The notes below the pieces were generated by a model. The model was not told where the DNA came from. It saw nothing but the letters and a program-made list of their open reading frames with translations, and did no database searches. Source: Clostridiales bacterium (GTDB lineage: Bacteria > Bacillota > Clostridia > Saccharofermentanales > Saccharofermentanaceae). Taken from it: a stretch of 34,372 bases of DNA. The stretch lies in the NCBI GenBank assembly GCA_017509245.1, contig JAFWQC010000082.1, forward strand, positions 1-34,372, read 5' to 3'. How positions within the stretch are numbered: position 1 is the stretch's first letter; each line of letters begins with the position of its first letter. Position numbers and translations under genes: made by a program. Below are positions 14,739-23,152 of the stretch, piece after piece.

Positions 14739-17159
14739 TTAACCGATAGCCTTCTCAAATTCTTCAGGTGTTTTCTTGCCGAACCAGTAAAGCTCGATTA
14801 CGCTCATCAGGCTGTCATCGAGTTTTCTGGCATAGAAACAAAGTGTTTGGACACCATCGTTTCCTGAAAGCGTATATGTGTCTCTCACATACTCTTTGCC
14901 GCACAGGTTTACCTTAGTCCTACCTTTATACTCAACCGTTATTGGAAAATCCTTGTAATTGCCTTTTACAAAGTTTCCGTATTCATCAAGATACTTGTTC
15001 TCGTCATATGAAGGATCATCCGGCGAGGCAAGCTTCGTATTTACAAAACGGAACTCCAGGCCCTGCATCTGGCTTGAGAATGCGGCATCGTAGAATGACG
15101 CGCTTTCGCGAGTCTTGTCTTTTGCTGTCTTGCATTTGGAAAGAATATAGGTCTTATTCTCACTCAGTTCGCTTTCGCTGACCTGACTGCATTCTCCGGG
15201 GATCTTGGCAGTGATTCCGGCGTAGTTGTTTACATATACGCCGTCCTTGAAAAGGCCCTTGGTGTAATTAGTTCCGTCAGCAGGATTTGAAGCAGCCTTC
15301 GAAGGATCATCAAGAACCGTCTCGGGCTCCTTTCTTGCGGTAAACCCGTCACCGTAGCTCAGGCCGTAACCTTTCTTCAGGAAGCACTTATCTGTACCAA
15401 TCTGATCGATTGAACCATACCAGGGCGAAGGAAGCTTACCCGAGAAATCAGCGCATCCGCAAAGGACATCTGAGATGCCCTTGCCCTCAGAGCCCGGCAG
15501 ATAGCACATTACGACGCTGTCCCACTTCTTATAGTCGCTCTCGTCGATGATAACGTGCCTGCCTGCTACGATGCATGTAACAACGGGCTTACCGAGCTTC
15601 TCAGCTTCACTCATTGCATCCCTGTTTTCGGTCAGTCCGAGTGCGCCGTTAAGTTTCAGATCTTCAGTATCTCCGTTCCACTCTGCATATGCCTGTTCAC
15701 CTACGCAAAGCAGCACGACGTCAGCCTTGGAAGCATCTTTGGAATCGGTGATCACTTCTATACCGTAGTCTTTTGCATATCTTTCAAAAGCTTCTTTGAT
15801 CGTGGTAACGCCCTTGATATCCGATATCGTGGCACTGTTCCAGTCGAGCGTCCATCCGCCGCACTGAACAGAACCATCATCAGATGCAGGTCCCGTGATA
15901 TACACCTTTGTACCCTGCTTCAGAGGAAGTGTATTCTTATCGTTCTTTAGAAGGACAAGACTCTTTTCCACAAGCTGCTCGGCAACTTTACGATATTCGA
16001 GAGAGCCTGTTTCAGTCTGCTCAGTCTTCATGTTCGTGAGCATCGGATCATCGAAAAGCCCCGCGTCCTTCTTAACCTTTATGATCCTAGTAACGGCATC
16101 ATTTACGCGTTCTTCGGAGATCTCATTATTCTTTACGCCATCGATAATCACCTGTCTGCACTCTTCGAAGCGCTCCGTCTCCATGAGCATATCTATACCG
16201 GCATTTACGCTCTTGATGACCTTCTCTTTATAAGAGGCGCCTGAAATGTTTTCAACGGAACCCCAGTCACTTACGATAAAGCCCTTGAAGCCCATCTCGT
16301 TCTTGAGCTTCATGATGTATTCTTTGTTCTCGTGCATCTTCACGCCGTTGAGCGACGAGTGGCTTATCATGATCGTCTGCACGCCCGCATCGATCTGCGC
16401 CTGATAGACCTTAAGGAGTTCATTGATCTCAGCTTCCGTAAGCTTCGCGTCTCCCCTGTCTATCAGCATCCGGGTTGCTCCCTGCTCTCCTGTTCCGTAT
16501 ACGACGTTACCGTCAGCAATAAAGTGCTTTGCACATGCAACAAGACCCTTATCGAGCATGCCCTTGGTATAAGCCGTGCTAAGCTTCTTTATTATCTCGA
16601 GATCAGAGCCGTAAGACTCATAAGTCCTTCCCCACCTCGGATCAGCGGACTGCGCCACCACAGGCGAGAAGTTCCACATCATGTGGCAGAGCTTTGCCTC
16701 TTCCGCAGTGATCTGGCCCATCTTGTACGTCAGTTCTTCATCATTCGCGGCACCGATGCCAATGCTATGAGGGAAATAAACAGCGTTGACACAGTAATTA
16801 ACTCCGTGGACATCGTCCTGACCGTAGATGAAAGGTATTCCCGACGGAGATTCGAGCGATGCCTGCTGGAAACCGTCAACGATCTTTCTCCACTGCTCCG
16901 CATCGGTATGGCCTGCCGTCGAAAGCACGCTTCCGTAACCGTTTGCTCTCATGTCATCGTTACTGGTCTTATAGATCGCCGGCTGCACCATCTGTGCCGC
17001 CTTCTGCTCGAGTGTCAGCTGGGATACGATCTGCTCGGGCGTCATCTTGGCATAGTTCTTATACCTGTTCGCATCACCCGCTTCAACCTGTTTGGGCTTG
17101 CATGCGGCCAAAGGCAAAACTATCGCAATAGCCAGAATCGTTGAGATCAGTTTCTTCAT
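14739..17159 (-). CDS. Lipoprotein glycoside hydrolase family 3 (beta-glucosidase-like)
   Basis: An 806-residue extracellular, lipid-anchored GH3 enzyme that should release beta-linked sugars from oligosaccharides. The signal peptide carries the lipobox LAAC with Cys at residue 20. The N-terminal TIM barrel holds GIPFIYGQDDVHG (108-119), the paired ACAKHFIADG (208-217, Lys211-His212) and the nucleophile segment GFIVSDWGS with Asp298. The second alpha/beta sandwich domain follows (KSLVLLKNDKNTLPLKQGTK, VGEQAYAEWNGD). The C-terminal part after about 640 is extra and of unknown fold. The substrate could be beta-glucan or exo-1,4-beta-glucan, but this cannot be settled here. It starts five bases after the GNAT gene stop, in one operon with the GNAT and zinc-ribbon/TPR genes. 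Confidence 0.92.
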   Translation of the reverse strand: MKKLISTILAIAIVLPLAACKPKQVEAGDANRYKNYAKMTPEQIVSQLTLEQKAAQMVQPAIYKTSNDDMRANGYGSVLSTAGHTDAEQWRKIVDGFQQASLESPSGIPFIYGQDDVHGVNYCVNAVYFPHSIGIGAANDEELTYKMGQITAEEAKLCHMMWNFSPVVAQSADPRWGRTYESYGSDLEIIKKLSTAYTKGMLDKGLVACAKHFIADGNVVYGTGEQGATRMLIDRGDAKLTEAEINELLKVYQAQIDAGVQTIMISHSSLNGVKMHENKEYIMKLKNEMGFKGFIVSDWGSVENISGASYKEKVIKSVNAGIDMLMETERFEECRQVIIDGVKNNEISEERVNDAVTRIIKVKKDAGLFDDPMLTNMKTEQTETGSLEYRKVAEQLVEKSLVLLKNDKNTLPLKQGTKVYITGPASDDGSVQCGGWTLDWNSATISDIKGVTTIKEAFERYAKDYGIEVITDSKDASKADVVLLCVGEQAYAEWNGDTEDLKLNGALGLTENRDAMSEAEKLGKPVVTCIVAGRHVIIDESDYKKWDSVVMCYLPGSEGKGISDVLCGCADFSGKLPSPWYGSIDQIGTDKCFLKKGYGLSYGDGFTARKEPETVLDDPSKAASNPADGTNYTKGLFKDGVYVNNYAGITAKIPGECSQVSESELSENKTYILSKCKTAKDKTRESASFYDAAFSSQMQGLEFRFVNTKLASPDDPSYDENKYLDEYGNFVKGNYKDFPITVEYKGRTKVNLCGKEYVRDTYTLSGNDGVQTLCFYARKLDDSLMSVIELYWFGKKTPEEFEKAIG

Positions 17160-17163
17160 GTGT

Positions 17164-17715
17164 TTACACCAACTTTTTTATCATAGTATAGTAATCTGCG
17201 TAACTGTCATCCTTGTATTTCACTCCATGAGGGATCGTGCCGCAGATCTCAAACCCCAGAGACTTATATAGCGCTATTGCTTTTTCATTAGGAACGGCAA
17301 CTTCAAGCTCTGCCTGCTCATAGCCGGTATCTTTGGCAACAGAGAGCACAGTTTCGATCATTAGCGTGCCTATCCCGCGGCCGCAAAACTCCTGATAGAG
17401 TGCTATTCCTATTGTGCATCTGTGTCTGTAACGCACAGTCGAGCCGACTGATGACAGCCTGCAGTTTCCGATATGCTTACCGTCTTCAAAAGCCAATAAC
17501 AGAAGGTCTTTCGGGGCTTCTACCGTTCCCCTGATAAACTCGCACTCCTGCTCGTGTGTAAGATCAACTTCCTCCGGTTCACTAGTAAGATACGGCGTCT
17601 CAGTATTAACGGTCTTAAGCCATTTTATGAGATCATCAGCATCACGTTCCTGTGCGCTCCGAAATTCAATCTCCACACCTGTCCTATCTTTCACTTTGAC
17701 AGATTCAAATATCAT
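17164..17715 (-). CDS. GNAT-family N-acetyltransferase
   Basis: A 183-residue cytoplasmic acetyltransferase. Its acetyl-CoA site is visible in IGIALYQEFCGRGIGTLMIE, with the pyrophosphate loop CGRGIG. The family C-terminal phrase PNEKAIALYKSLGFEICGTI follows, typical of the RimL/RimJ and spermidine-acetyltransferase-like branch. The N-terminus starts with a beta-strand (TGVEIEFRSAQERDADDLIKWL). The acceptor is not predictable; in this branch it may be a ribosomal N-terminus, a polyamine or an antibiotic. The gene ends five bases before the GH3 start and begins 21 bases after the zinc-ribbon/TPR gene ends, so all three are probably cotranscribed. The ribosome site is weak (AGAGAACTGAAGATA). 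Confidence 0.88.
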   Translation of the reverse strand: MIFESVKVKDRTGVEIEFRSAQERDADDLIKWLKTVNTETPYLTSEPEEVDLTHEQECEFIRGTVEAPKDLLLLAFEDGKHIGNCRLSSVGSTVRYRHRCTIGIALYQEFCGRGIGTLMIETVLSVAKDTGYEQAELEVAVPNEKAIALYKSLGFEICGTIPHGVKYKDDSYADYYTMIKKLV

Positions 17716-17736
17716 TATCTTCAGTTCTCTTTCGTA

Positions 17737-19251
17737 TTATTTTACAAGGCGGCATCCGGCCCTCTCATCGATCAGGCTTCTCCTGATATCTGCAAAATCC
17801 GCTTCGAGTTTCTTGAGCTTGACCTGAGCAGGATATGTCTTGCTTACCAATTCACGGCGTTCTTTCTGATATTCGTCGTTATAATTTGCTCCTTCATAAG
17901 CTTTCGCATACACATCGGCTTTTGCTTCCATCTGCTTAACATCGCCGTCCAGAGTCCTGATCTGATCTTTGTTTTCCTTATATGGTTCGAAAAAGGATAC
18001 CAGTTCCTCCATTTTCCTGAAATACGGCTGATCATTTTCAGATGCGTACCACCCTGCTTTTTTGATGCTATCTCTGACAAACTTAAGCTCATCATCTTCA
18101 ACATCAACTGAAAGCCTGATGTTGCTAACCTTTGTCCATTTTCCTGCACAAAGCACCTTTCCGAGAAGAGCTTCAAAATCCGAAGGATCGACCATTAGCA
18201 GATTTGAAAATCTCCGCTCTGCATCTTTGAAGTTTCCGTTATTAAGCGAATTCAAAGCCTTTTCCATGGGCAGGCCGAAGAAAAGTGAAACACCATATGC
18301 CACGCCGCAGTGATCACACTGATACACTCGCTTGTTCTTATCCAGGATCAAACCGGCGCCGCACTTTTCACAGTTTATGCTCTTACCTTCATCGATATCA
18401 GGATCTGCAACAGGCTTGCTTTCAGAAACACTGTGCTCTTTGTTATCAGAAACAATCGATGCACGGAGATTTTTCATCTTCATATAAGCTCTTGCATAGT
18501 TTCTTTCGTTATCTGAAATCTTGTCAGTAAGCTTCCTTTCATAATCGTTTGCGGGCTTATAATTCTCATCGTGTTCAATATCATTCTTTGAAACAGCGTA
18601 GCAAATAACTCCTAACACAACGAAAAAGATAATGAGCGGGAAATAGTTTCCCGTTTCTGTCAGAGAAGCGGCTACCGCAAACAGTGCTAACACGCCGAAT
18701 ATTATCAACGGCCACGGAAGCGAATCCCTGTCCTCGTTACGGTATCTCTTGAAATCGGAAAGCATCTTCCCGTTTAACTCATCCATGGTATTTCCGGATA
18801 AGAGTTCCTGCTTTTCCTTTTCGAGCTTGACGGTTTTCTCATAGTGCTCTATAAGCGAATAGAAATATGCAAAATAATCCGCTTTCGCATTTACTGATTG
18901 CCTCTTGGCTTTAATCAGAACTTTCTTTGCTTCGTTCAGATCAACAGTCTCAAGGTTTTCACTGTTTTCCAGTTTATCTTCCGAATTGAGCTTAAGCTTG
19001 CAGAGGACGGTACCCAAAAGCGCATCGAAGTTCTGGGGATCATTATCCAATACCATATTGAACTTTTCTTTTGCAGATGAAAAGGATCCCTGCTCAAGGC
19101 ATGAATTTGCCTGAGCCAGTACTTCATCTGCATGAAAATCAGCGATGTCGTATCTGTTTCCGCAGAAAGGGCAGTCAAAGAACTCCTGATCCGAATCAAA
19201 CATCAGGATTCCCGCACACTTAGAACATGTGTAGCTCTTAAGTACTGCCAT
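17737..19251 (-). CDS. Membrane protein with two copies of a zinc-ribbon plus TPR-like module
   Basis: A 504-residue protein built by internal duplication. The first module has a zinc ribbon (Cys 9/12 and 27/30) followed by a helical hairpin (SCLEQGSFSSAKEKFNMVLD, 50-69, then ALLGTVLCKLK). The second repeats the plan with Cys 294/297 and 312/315 and SLNNGNFKDAERRFSNLL (335-352), then ALLGKVLCAGK. The offset is constant at 284-285 residues. Between them are two membrane spans (about 178-199 and 203-220), so both modules should face the cytoplasm. Zinc-ribbon plus TPR proteins often serve as adaptors, but no activity is known. The start at 19251 is chosen because GGGGA precedes that ATG and the first Cys pair follows directly. 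The family is not otherwise recognised. Confidence 0.7.
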   Translation of the reverse strand: MAVLKSYTCSKCAGILMFDSDQEFFDCPFCGNRYDIADFHADEVLAQANSCLEQGSFSSAKEKFNMVLDNDPQNFDALLGTVLCKLKLNSEDKLENSENLETVDLNEAKKVLIKAKRQSVNAKADYFAYFYSLIEHYEKTVKLEKEKQELLSGNTMDELNGKMLSDFKRYRNEDRDSLPWPLIIFGVLALFAVAASLTETGNYFPLIIFFVVLGVICYAVSKNDIEHDENYKPANDYERKLTDKISDNERNYARAYMKMKNLRASIVSDNKEHSVSESKPVADPDIDEGKSINCEKCGAGLILDKNKRVYQCDHCGVAYGVSLFFGLPMEKALNSLNNGNFKDAERRFSNLLMVDPSDFEALLGKVLCAGKWTKVSNIRLSVDVEDDELKFVRDSIKKAGWYASENDQPYFRKMEELVSFFEPYKENKDQIRTLDGDVKQMEAKADVYAKAYEGANYNDEYQKERRELVSKTYPAQVKLKKLEADFADIRRSLIDERAGCRLVK

Positions 19252-19284
19252 ATAGATCATTCCCCATTCCATCAATATTTTTTT

Positions 19285-19312
19285 ATTATACCTGATATAT
19301 AGATAAATTAAA
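19285..19312 (-). promoter_or_regulatory. Candidate promoter for the zinc-ribbon/TPR, GNAT and GH3 operon
   Basis: A perfect TATAAT (19285-19290) lies 33 bases before the start at 19251, with a weak TTTAAT (19307-19312) 16 bases upstream. It sits just after the XRE gene terminator. Confidence 0.5.
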
Positions 19313-19349
19313 TGAAGAAGAGATTCTAAATATTTATCTAAAAGAAAAA

Positions 19350-19369
19350 GCGGGATCCGCAGATCCCGC
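19350..19369 (-). terminator. Rho-independent terminator after the XRE regulator gene
   Basis: GCGGGATC (19350-19357) pairs with GATCCCGC (19362-19369) over a four-base loop. Leftward it is followed by TTTTTCTTTT. It starts 18 bases past the stop at 19388. Confidence 0.88.
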
Positions 19370-19387
19370 CTGGTCATCTTTCCCGAG

Positions 19388-20440
19388 TTATTTGTCGTAC
19401 TTGCCGTAGTACGTTATGTCGTTGTTGAGCAGTTTCATCACCGTTTCTTTCTGTTCAGCGGTCAGGTCTTCCGACTGTATATCCTTTTCAAACTCAGCAT
19501 ACAGTTTCTCAGCTTCCCCGCTTTCACCCAGCCTTCTTGCCGCTACCATCTTGAAGAAAGCAATGCTTCTTCTTACGCGCAGATAATGTTCCATGTTGAG
19601 CGTGTCTTTTCTGACCGCAAAAGCCTTTATGATGCCTTCGCACCAGTCGCAGACTTCATACACCTCTTCTTTATTGCCGTTGCACCATCCGTAATCCTGA
19701 GCGATGGTGTTAAGCATGCTGGCAACATTGTCGAAAAGAATCTTTGAGTTATCCGCGATGTCAAACTTCATCTTCTCAAAGCCGGATTCAAAGTATGTCA
19801 GTTCCATGCTGATCTTTTCCTTGATCATGCCGGTCGCAATGCTCGGGAGAACGTTTATGTGCTCTCTTGCATTATCAAAGTCCTTCATGTGGATATATAT
19901 CCATGCAACAGCGAAATGCGCTTTCTCAACAAGAGTTCTGTCACTGCAGTGGCCTATCAGATATGCGCCTTTGCGGATAGCATCCTTATAGAAGGTTTCG
20001 AGGCGCTCTTTCTCATCCGGGAAGCAGTTATCAAGGACCGGATCCGCATACATGCTGAGATTGGCAGTCTCCTGGACATAATCCTTGATGATCTCGAAGC
20101 ATCCGGGATTAAGTGTTGTTTCAGTTGAAAGGTACTCGGTCACGCGGAGTGCTTTCTTGGCTCTGTCCTTCTCTTCTTCCTTGATGGCACTCACGGTCTC
20201 CCGGATCCTTGATATGACCTCTTCGTTTTCCGAGATTGAATCGTAACCCAGAAGTGCATCCGTGCTGACACCTAAGACCTGCGCAAGCGGAATGAGCATT
20301 GATACATCAGGGAGCCCTGATTCGGATTCCCATTTGCTGATGGCCTGAGGAGTGATGTTCAGGAGCTCTGCCAGTTCTTCCTGCGTAAATCCTTTGTTCT
20401 TGCGGTATATCTTTATATTCTTACCAAGCGTTGATCCCAT
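19388..20440 (-). CDS. XRE-family transcriptional regulator with C-terminal helical domain
   Basis: A 350-residue cytoplasmic regulator. Residues about 7-63 form a Cro/C1-type helix-turn-helix: IKIYRKNKGFTQEELAELLN with ITPQAISKWESESGLPDVSM and LAQVLGVSTDALLGYD. The remaining 280 residues are helical and TPR-like (EKAHFAVAWIYIHMKDFDNA), as in XRE proteins that respond to a peptide or cellular signal. GGAGG lies ten bases before the ATG at 20440. A promoter and a perfect GTTCATGAAC palindrome at the transcription start suggest autoregulation. No target gene is certain; the operon ends at a strong terminator, so the gene is monocistronic. Confidence 0.88.
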   Translation of the reverse strand: MGSTLGKNIKIYRKNKGFTQEELAELLNITPQAISKWESESGLPDVSMLIPLAQVLGVSTDALLGYDSISENEEVISRIRETVSAIKEEEKDRAKKALRVTEYLSTETTLNPGCFEIIKDYVQETANLSMYADPVLDNCFPDEKERLETFYKDAIRKGAYLIGHCSDRTLVEKAHFAVAWIYIHMKDFDNAREHINVLPSIATGMIKEKISMELTYFESGFEKMKFDIADNSKILFDNVASMLNTIAQDYGWCNGNKEEVYEVCDWCEGIIKAFAVRKDTLNMEHYLRVRRSIAFFKMVAARRLGESGEAEKLYAEFEKDIQSEDLTAEQKETVMKLLNNDITYYGKYDK

Positions 20441-20469
20441 AATCGAATCAGCCTCCTAAACAGTTATTC

Positions 20470-20479
20470 GTTCATGAAC
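20470..20479. promoter_or_regulatory. Palindrome GTTCATGAAC, candidate XRE operator
   Basis: A perfect ten-base palindrome lies 30 bases before the XRE start codon and covers roughly +2 to +11 of its predicted transcript. XRE repressors commonly bind such short dyads near their own promoters. Confidence 0.4.
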
Positions 20480-20487
20480 CTAGCCTG

Positions 20488-20516
20488 ATGATATAGATAA
20501 TCCGGTCACAATACAA
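20488..20516 (-). promoter_or_regulatory. Sigma-A promoter for the XRE gene
   Basis: TTGTAT (20511-20516), a 17-base spacer and TATCAT (20488-20493, five of six), 48 bases before the start at 20440. The -35 lies in the T-rich tail of the hairpin that follows the isochorismatase gene. Confidence 0.5.
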
Positions 20517-20526
20517 ACAACGCAGC

Positions 20527-20543
20527 GTTGAGCGCTGCTCAAC
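20527..20543 (-). terminator. Hairpin at the end of the isochorismatase-like gene
   Basis: GTTGAGC (20527-20533) pairs with GCTCAAC (20537-20543) over a three-base loop and includes the stop codon at 20539. The tail (GCTGCGTTGTTTGT leftward) has only a short T-run, so the terminator would be modest. Confidence 0.45.
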
Positions 20544-21051
20544 TGACGTATACAGCGCCTAAAGCTCTCAGTTCATTTCTCATCTTCTGAACTTTTGCAT
20601 CAGGGAATCTGCTGCCGATGCAGTTTTGAAGCATCACAACTTCAATTCCGGTCTTCGCGGCGCCTTTAGCGGTGGCGCCCACGCAGCCGCACTCATCCAA
20701 ACCGCATATTGCAACACCTGTGTAGTTCTGCTTCTGCATGTATTCGCGAAAAGCCTTTGCGGTATAAGTATCGGAGCGGTTCTTTTCAAAACACAGGTCA
20801 GATACAATATCCAGGCCTCCGTACAATTCTGCGCCCTCGGTGCCTTTTATCGAGAATCCTGCGCCCCACAGTATCTTCGGCAGGATATGCTTGATGTATA
20901 TGATGTCGTAGCATTTTTCTTTGTATTCGGCAATTGCTCTGTTTACATTGCCAATAAGTTTATCAGTGTCATAAGTAAACATCGGTTTTCTCTTATCCCA
21001 CAGATAATCATTCTGAAGATCGATCACGATCAATGCTTTTTTCTCTCCCAT
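20539..21051 (-). CDS. Isochorismatase-family cysteine hydrolase
   Basis: A 170-residue cytoplasmic hydrolase of the nicotinamidase/isochorismatase superfamily. The catalytic triad can be placed: Asp11 in ALIVIDLQNDYL, Lys91 in CFEKNRSDTY and Cys123 in ICGLDECGCVGATAKGA. These enzymes cleave amides or vinyl ethers such as nicotinamide or isochorismate through a cysteine nucleophile. The length and absence of extra domains do not tell the substrate. The start at 21051 is set by AAAGGACAAGGGATA before that ATG; an in-frame TTG at 21069 lies inside the stop region of the MBL gene upstream. The close join to the MBL gene means the two are cotranscribed. Confidence 0.88.
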   Translation of the reverse strand: MGEKKALIVIDLQNDYLWDKRKPMFTYDTDKLIGNVNRAIAEYKEKCYDIIYIKHILPKILWGAGFSIKGTEGAELYGGLDIVSDLCFEKNRSDTYTAKAFREYMQKQNYTGVAICGLDECGCVGATAKGAAKTGIEVVMLQNCIGSRFPDAKVQKMRNELRALGAVYVS

Positions 21052-21069
21052 TATCCCTTGTCCTTTCAA

Positions 21070-21771
21070 TTATTTAGAAAACTCAATCCCTGAAAACTCC
21101 ACAGGCACACCGTGTCCGCATGCAAGGTATCGCGGCGCTATCGTTCTTATCCGTTCCGCAGAAGCTCTCATCAGTTCAAGAGATGTTGCATGCACGGGAA
21201 GCATCGGTTCCCCGTTAAAGATAACGAATGCGTCGCCGCAGTATAGTGTATCACCTTTAAGTATCCCCATTGACCCCAGAGTGTGTCCGGGCAGCTCGAC
21301 TATATCGAAATCATATCCGTATTTACGCGGCGTTTCGGAATCATCACCGCTGAGTATCACATCCGGCTGATAAGCCTTACTCTTAACTATCGTACCTGTC
21401 CAAAATGTTATTTTCTTAACTCTTTTAGTAAACCTCTCATCAAGAGGATGCTGCGGCTGCGAAGAGAAGTTTCTTATCAAGGTCACGTCCTTGCGGTTAA
21501 GCCATATCCTGGCGCCTAAGGTCTTCTTAAGTCTTGCTGCATTCCAGTCATGATCGGGATGAGCATGCGTTAAGAAGATATCGGTTATGTTGAATCTGTT
21601 TTCCCTGATCCACTTAAGAAGCGGATTATACGTACCCGCAAAGCCCGTATCTATAAGCATGTCACCTTCCGTTCCCCTGATTACATAATTGGAGATCGGC
21701 GTATCACCGGAAAGTCCGGTCAAATAGATAATGTCACCTATCGGCTTGTCATTGTGATCTTGATATTTCAT
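21070..21771 (-). CDS. MBL-fold metallo-hydrolase
   Basis: A 233-residue cytoplasmic protein of the metallo-beta-lactamase fold. The metal-binding motif is complete: LTHAHPDHD gives His69, His71, Asp73 and His74. LPGHTLGSMG supplies His163, GDAF supplies Asp180, and the final His lies in YLACGHGVPVEF. The family covers glyoxalase II-like thioesterases, lactonases and other hydrolases using two metal ions. The C-terminal part is short, and no lactamase-specific feature is seen, so antibiotic resistance should not be inferred. The start at 21771 is chosen because the conserved fold begins there. The ribosome site is weak. It is followed at once by the isochorismatase gene. Confidence 0.88.
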   Translation of the reverse strand: MKYQDHNDKPIGDIIYLTGLSGDTPISNYVIRGTEGDMLIDTGFAGTYNPLLKWIRENRFNITDIFLTHAHPDHDWNAARLKKTLGARIWLNRKDVTLIRNFSSQPQHPLDERFTKRVKKITFWTGTIVKSKAYQPDVILSGDDSETPRKYGYDFDIVELPGHTLGSMGILKGDTLYCGDAFVIFNGEPMLPVHATSLELMRASAERIRTIAPRYLACGHGVPVEFSGIEFSK

Positions 21772-21871
21772 GGTTATTCTCTTTTGATCCCGTCTTGTCT
21801 TATGATAATCCAAACCCCATATATCCCCAGACAAACATTAGCGGCAAGACAAGTCACCTGAAGCTCAATAG

Positions 21872-23152
21872 TCAGTTCAGATATATCAGGACTTCCGTCT
21901 CACCGTTTTCGATCTTCATCATGATATCGCCGCCTAAAGCTTTGATAATAGACCTTGCCTCATAAAGACCGATACCGCTTCCCTCTTTGTCTTTTGAATT
22001 GGAGCCTCTCCAGTAGCAGTTAAACACGAAGGGTATCTCTTCTTTGTTCAGGGTCGCGCCTTTGTTTACGATGCCCATGAAAACAGTATCGTCCTGGCGG
22101 TAGAGCTTCAGCTTGATACCGGTGTTGTCTCCGTACTTGATGGCATTCTCCACAAGCTGAGACAGGCATCTGATCAGCGCCTCGAAATCGCTTTCGACTA
22201 TGGGGTTACCGGTCAGTTCAACCTCAAACGGAATGTTGATGACGTTAAGCCTGTTCTGGAAATCCTCCGTAATGCGGTCGCTGATGTCCTTCAGATAGAA
22301 TGTGCTGATATCAGGTTCAAAGGAACTCCTTAATGATCCTGGGTCATCTAATATTCCGCCTACCAGCTTAGCTATTTCGTCTGCATTCTTGCCTATCTTC
22401 TCTGCGACCTTCTTATCTGCCGGATCTGCTTCTCCGTTTCTGTAAAGCCCTGTTTCGATAGCCTCGGAATACAGCTTTATGTTGGCTACCGGAGTCTTTA
22501 TGCCGTGTGCCAGAACAGAAATGAACTGCTTCCTGTCGTACATGAGACGGTCGATCTGTTTTCTGTCACTGGAAAGCTTATCGTTCAGCATATTCATGCC
22601 CCAGACATATTTGCCGAAGATCCTGTTCTTTGTCTCCGGGAGGCCTTCATTTGTAAGTCCTTTAGACAGTTTTGCAGGATATTCCGAGAATTCTCTGAAA
22701 GGCTTTAAGATCTTTTTGTTTACCACTATGGCAAAGATCAAGAGCGGGATAACAGCAACTACTATTGAGATTTCCGCAAGGATAATGATCTTATAATCTG
22801 ACGGCCTGTCGTATCTGTAAACAACGATGTCAGTTATCTGTCCGCTTTCATCTTTGATGGTACGGTAATATGTGTTGTCGCCGCCCATGTTATTGATCTT
22901 TTCCAGGTTTTCAGCTTTTATGACTTCTATCTCTGTTGGAATGTCTTCCTTTTTGAAGGGACTGACTATATCACCCGGCTGTGTGCTGCCTGTATCTTTA
23001 ATCTGAGCCGTCATGCGGTTCATGAAGGCGATCCTGTTGCCTTCAGTCTTTTTAGTGATCTCCGTGCCGATAAGCCATACTGCCACGGCCCAGGCCAGAA
23101 AATATACGATTACTCCGATGACGATCTTCTTTCCGGTCTTCATTTCAGTCAC
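21872..23152 (-). CDS. Sensor histidine kinase of the ABC/hydrolase operon
   Basis: A 426-residue membrane kinase pairing with the response regulator gene, whose end it overlaps by eight bases. Membrane spans at about 8-30 and 121-144 enclose an extracytoplasmic sensor domain of about 90 residues. The HisKA helix holds the phospho-acceptor His216 in FISVLAHGIKTPVANIKLYS. The ATPase domain has the N box (CLSQLVENAIKYG) and a good G2 box (GSGIGLYEARSII). The G1 region reads IVNKGATLNKEE, so the usual DxGxG aspartate is replaced, as in some other sensor kinases of this class. The loop is too large for a BceS-type intramembrane sensor. The signal is unknown; the lipoprotein and ABC transporter in the operon suggest an envelope compound. 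Confidence 0.92.
   Translation of the reverse strand: MTEMKTGKKIVIGVIVYFLAWAVAVWLIGTEITKKTEGNRIAFMNRMTAQIKDTGSTQPGDIVSPFKKEDIPTEIEVIKAENLEKINNMGGDNTYYRTIKDESGQITDIVVYRYDRPSDYKIIILAEISIVVAVIPLLIFAIVVNKKILKPFREFSEYPAKLSKGLTNEGLPETKNRIFGKYVWGMNMLNDKLSSDRKQIDRLMYDRKQFISVLAHGIKTPVANIKLYSEAIETGLYRNGEADPADKKVAEKIGKNADEIAKLVGGILDDPGSLRSSFEPDISTFYLKDISDRITEDFQNRLNVINIPFEVELTGNPIVESDFEALIRCLSQLVENAIKYGDNTGIKLKLYRQDDTVFMGIVNKGATLNKEEIPFVFNCYWRGSNSKDKEGSGIGLYEARSIIKALGGDIMMKIENGETEVLIYLN

Noticed and set aside
16332..17144. A 270-residue rightward frame opposite the GH3 gene
   Set aside because: It lies wholly inside a well-supported GH3 coding sequence on the other strand, with no recognisable domain, signal or ribosome site.
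21070..21771. Beta-lactamase or antibiotic-resistance call for the MBL-fold gene
   Set aside because: Only the general fold motifs are present; there is no signal peptide and no feature specific to lactamases.
21794..21853. Inverted repeat CTTGTCTT / AAGACAAG between the kinase and MBL genes
   Set aside because: Arms are short and separated by 44 bases with no T-run; this is weak for a terminator and could be chance.
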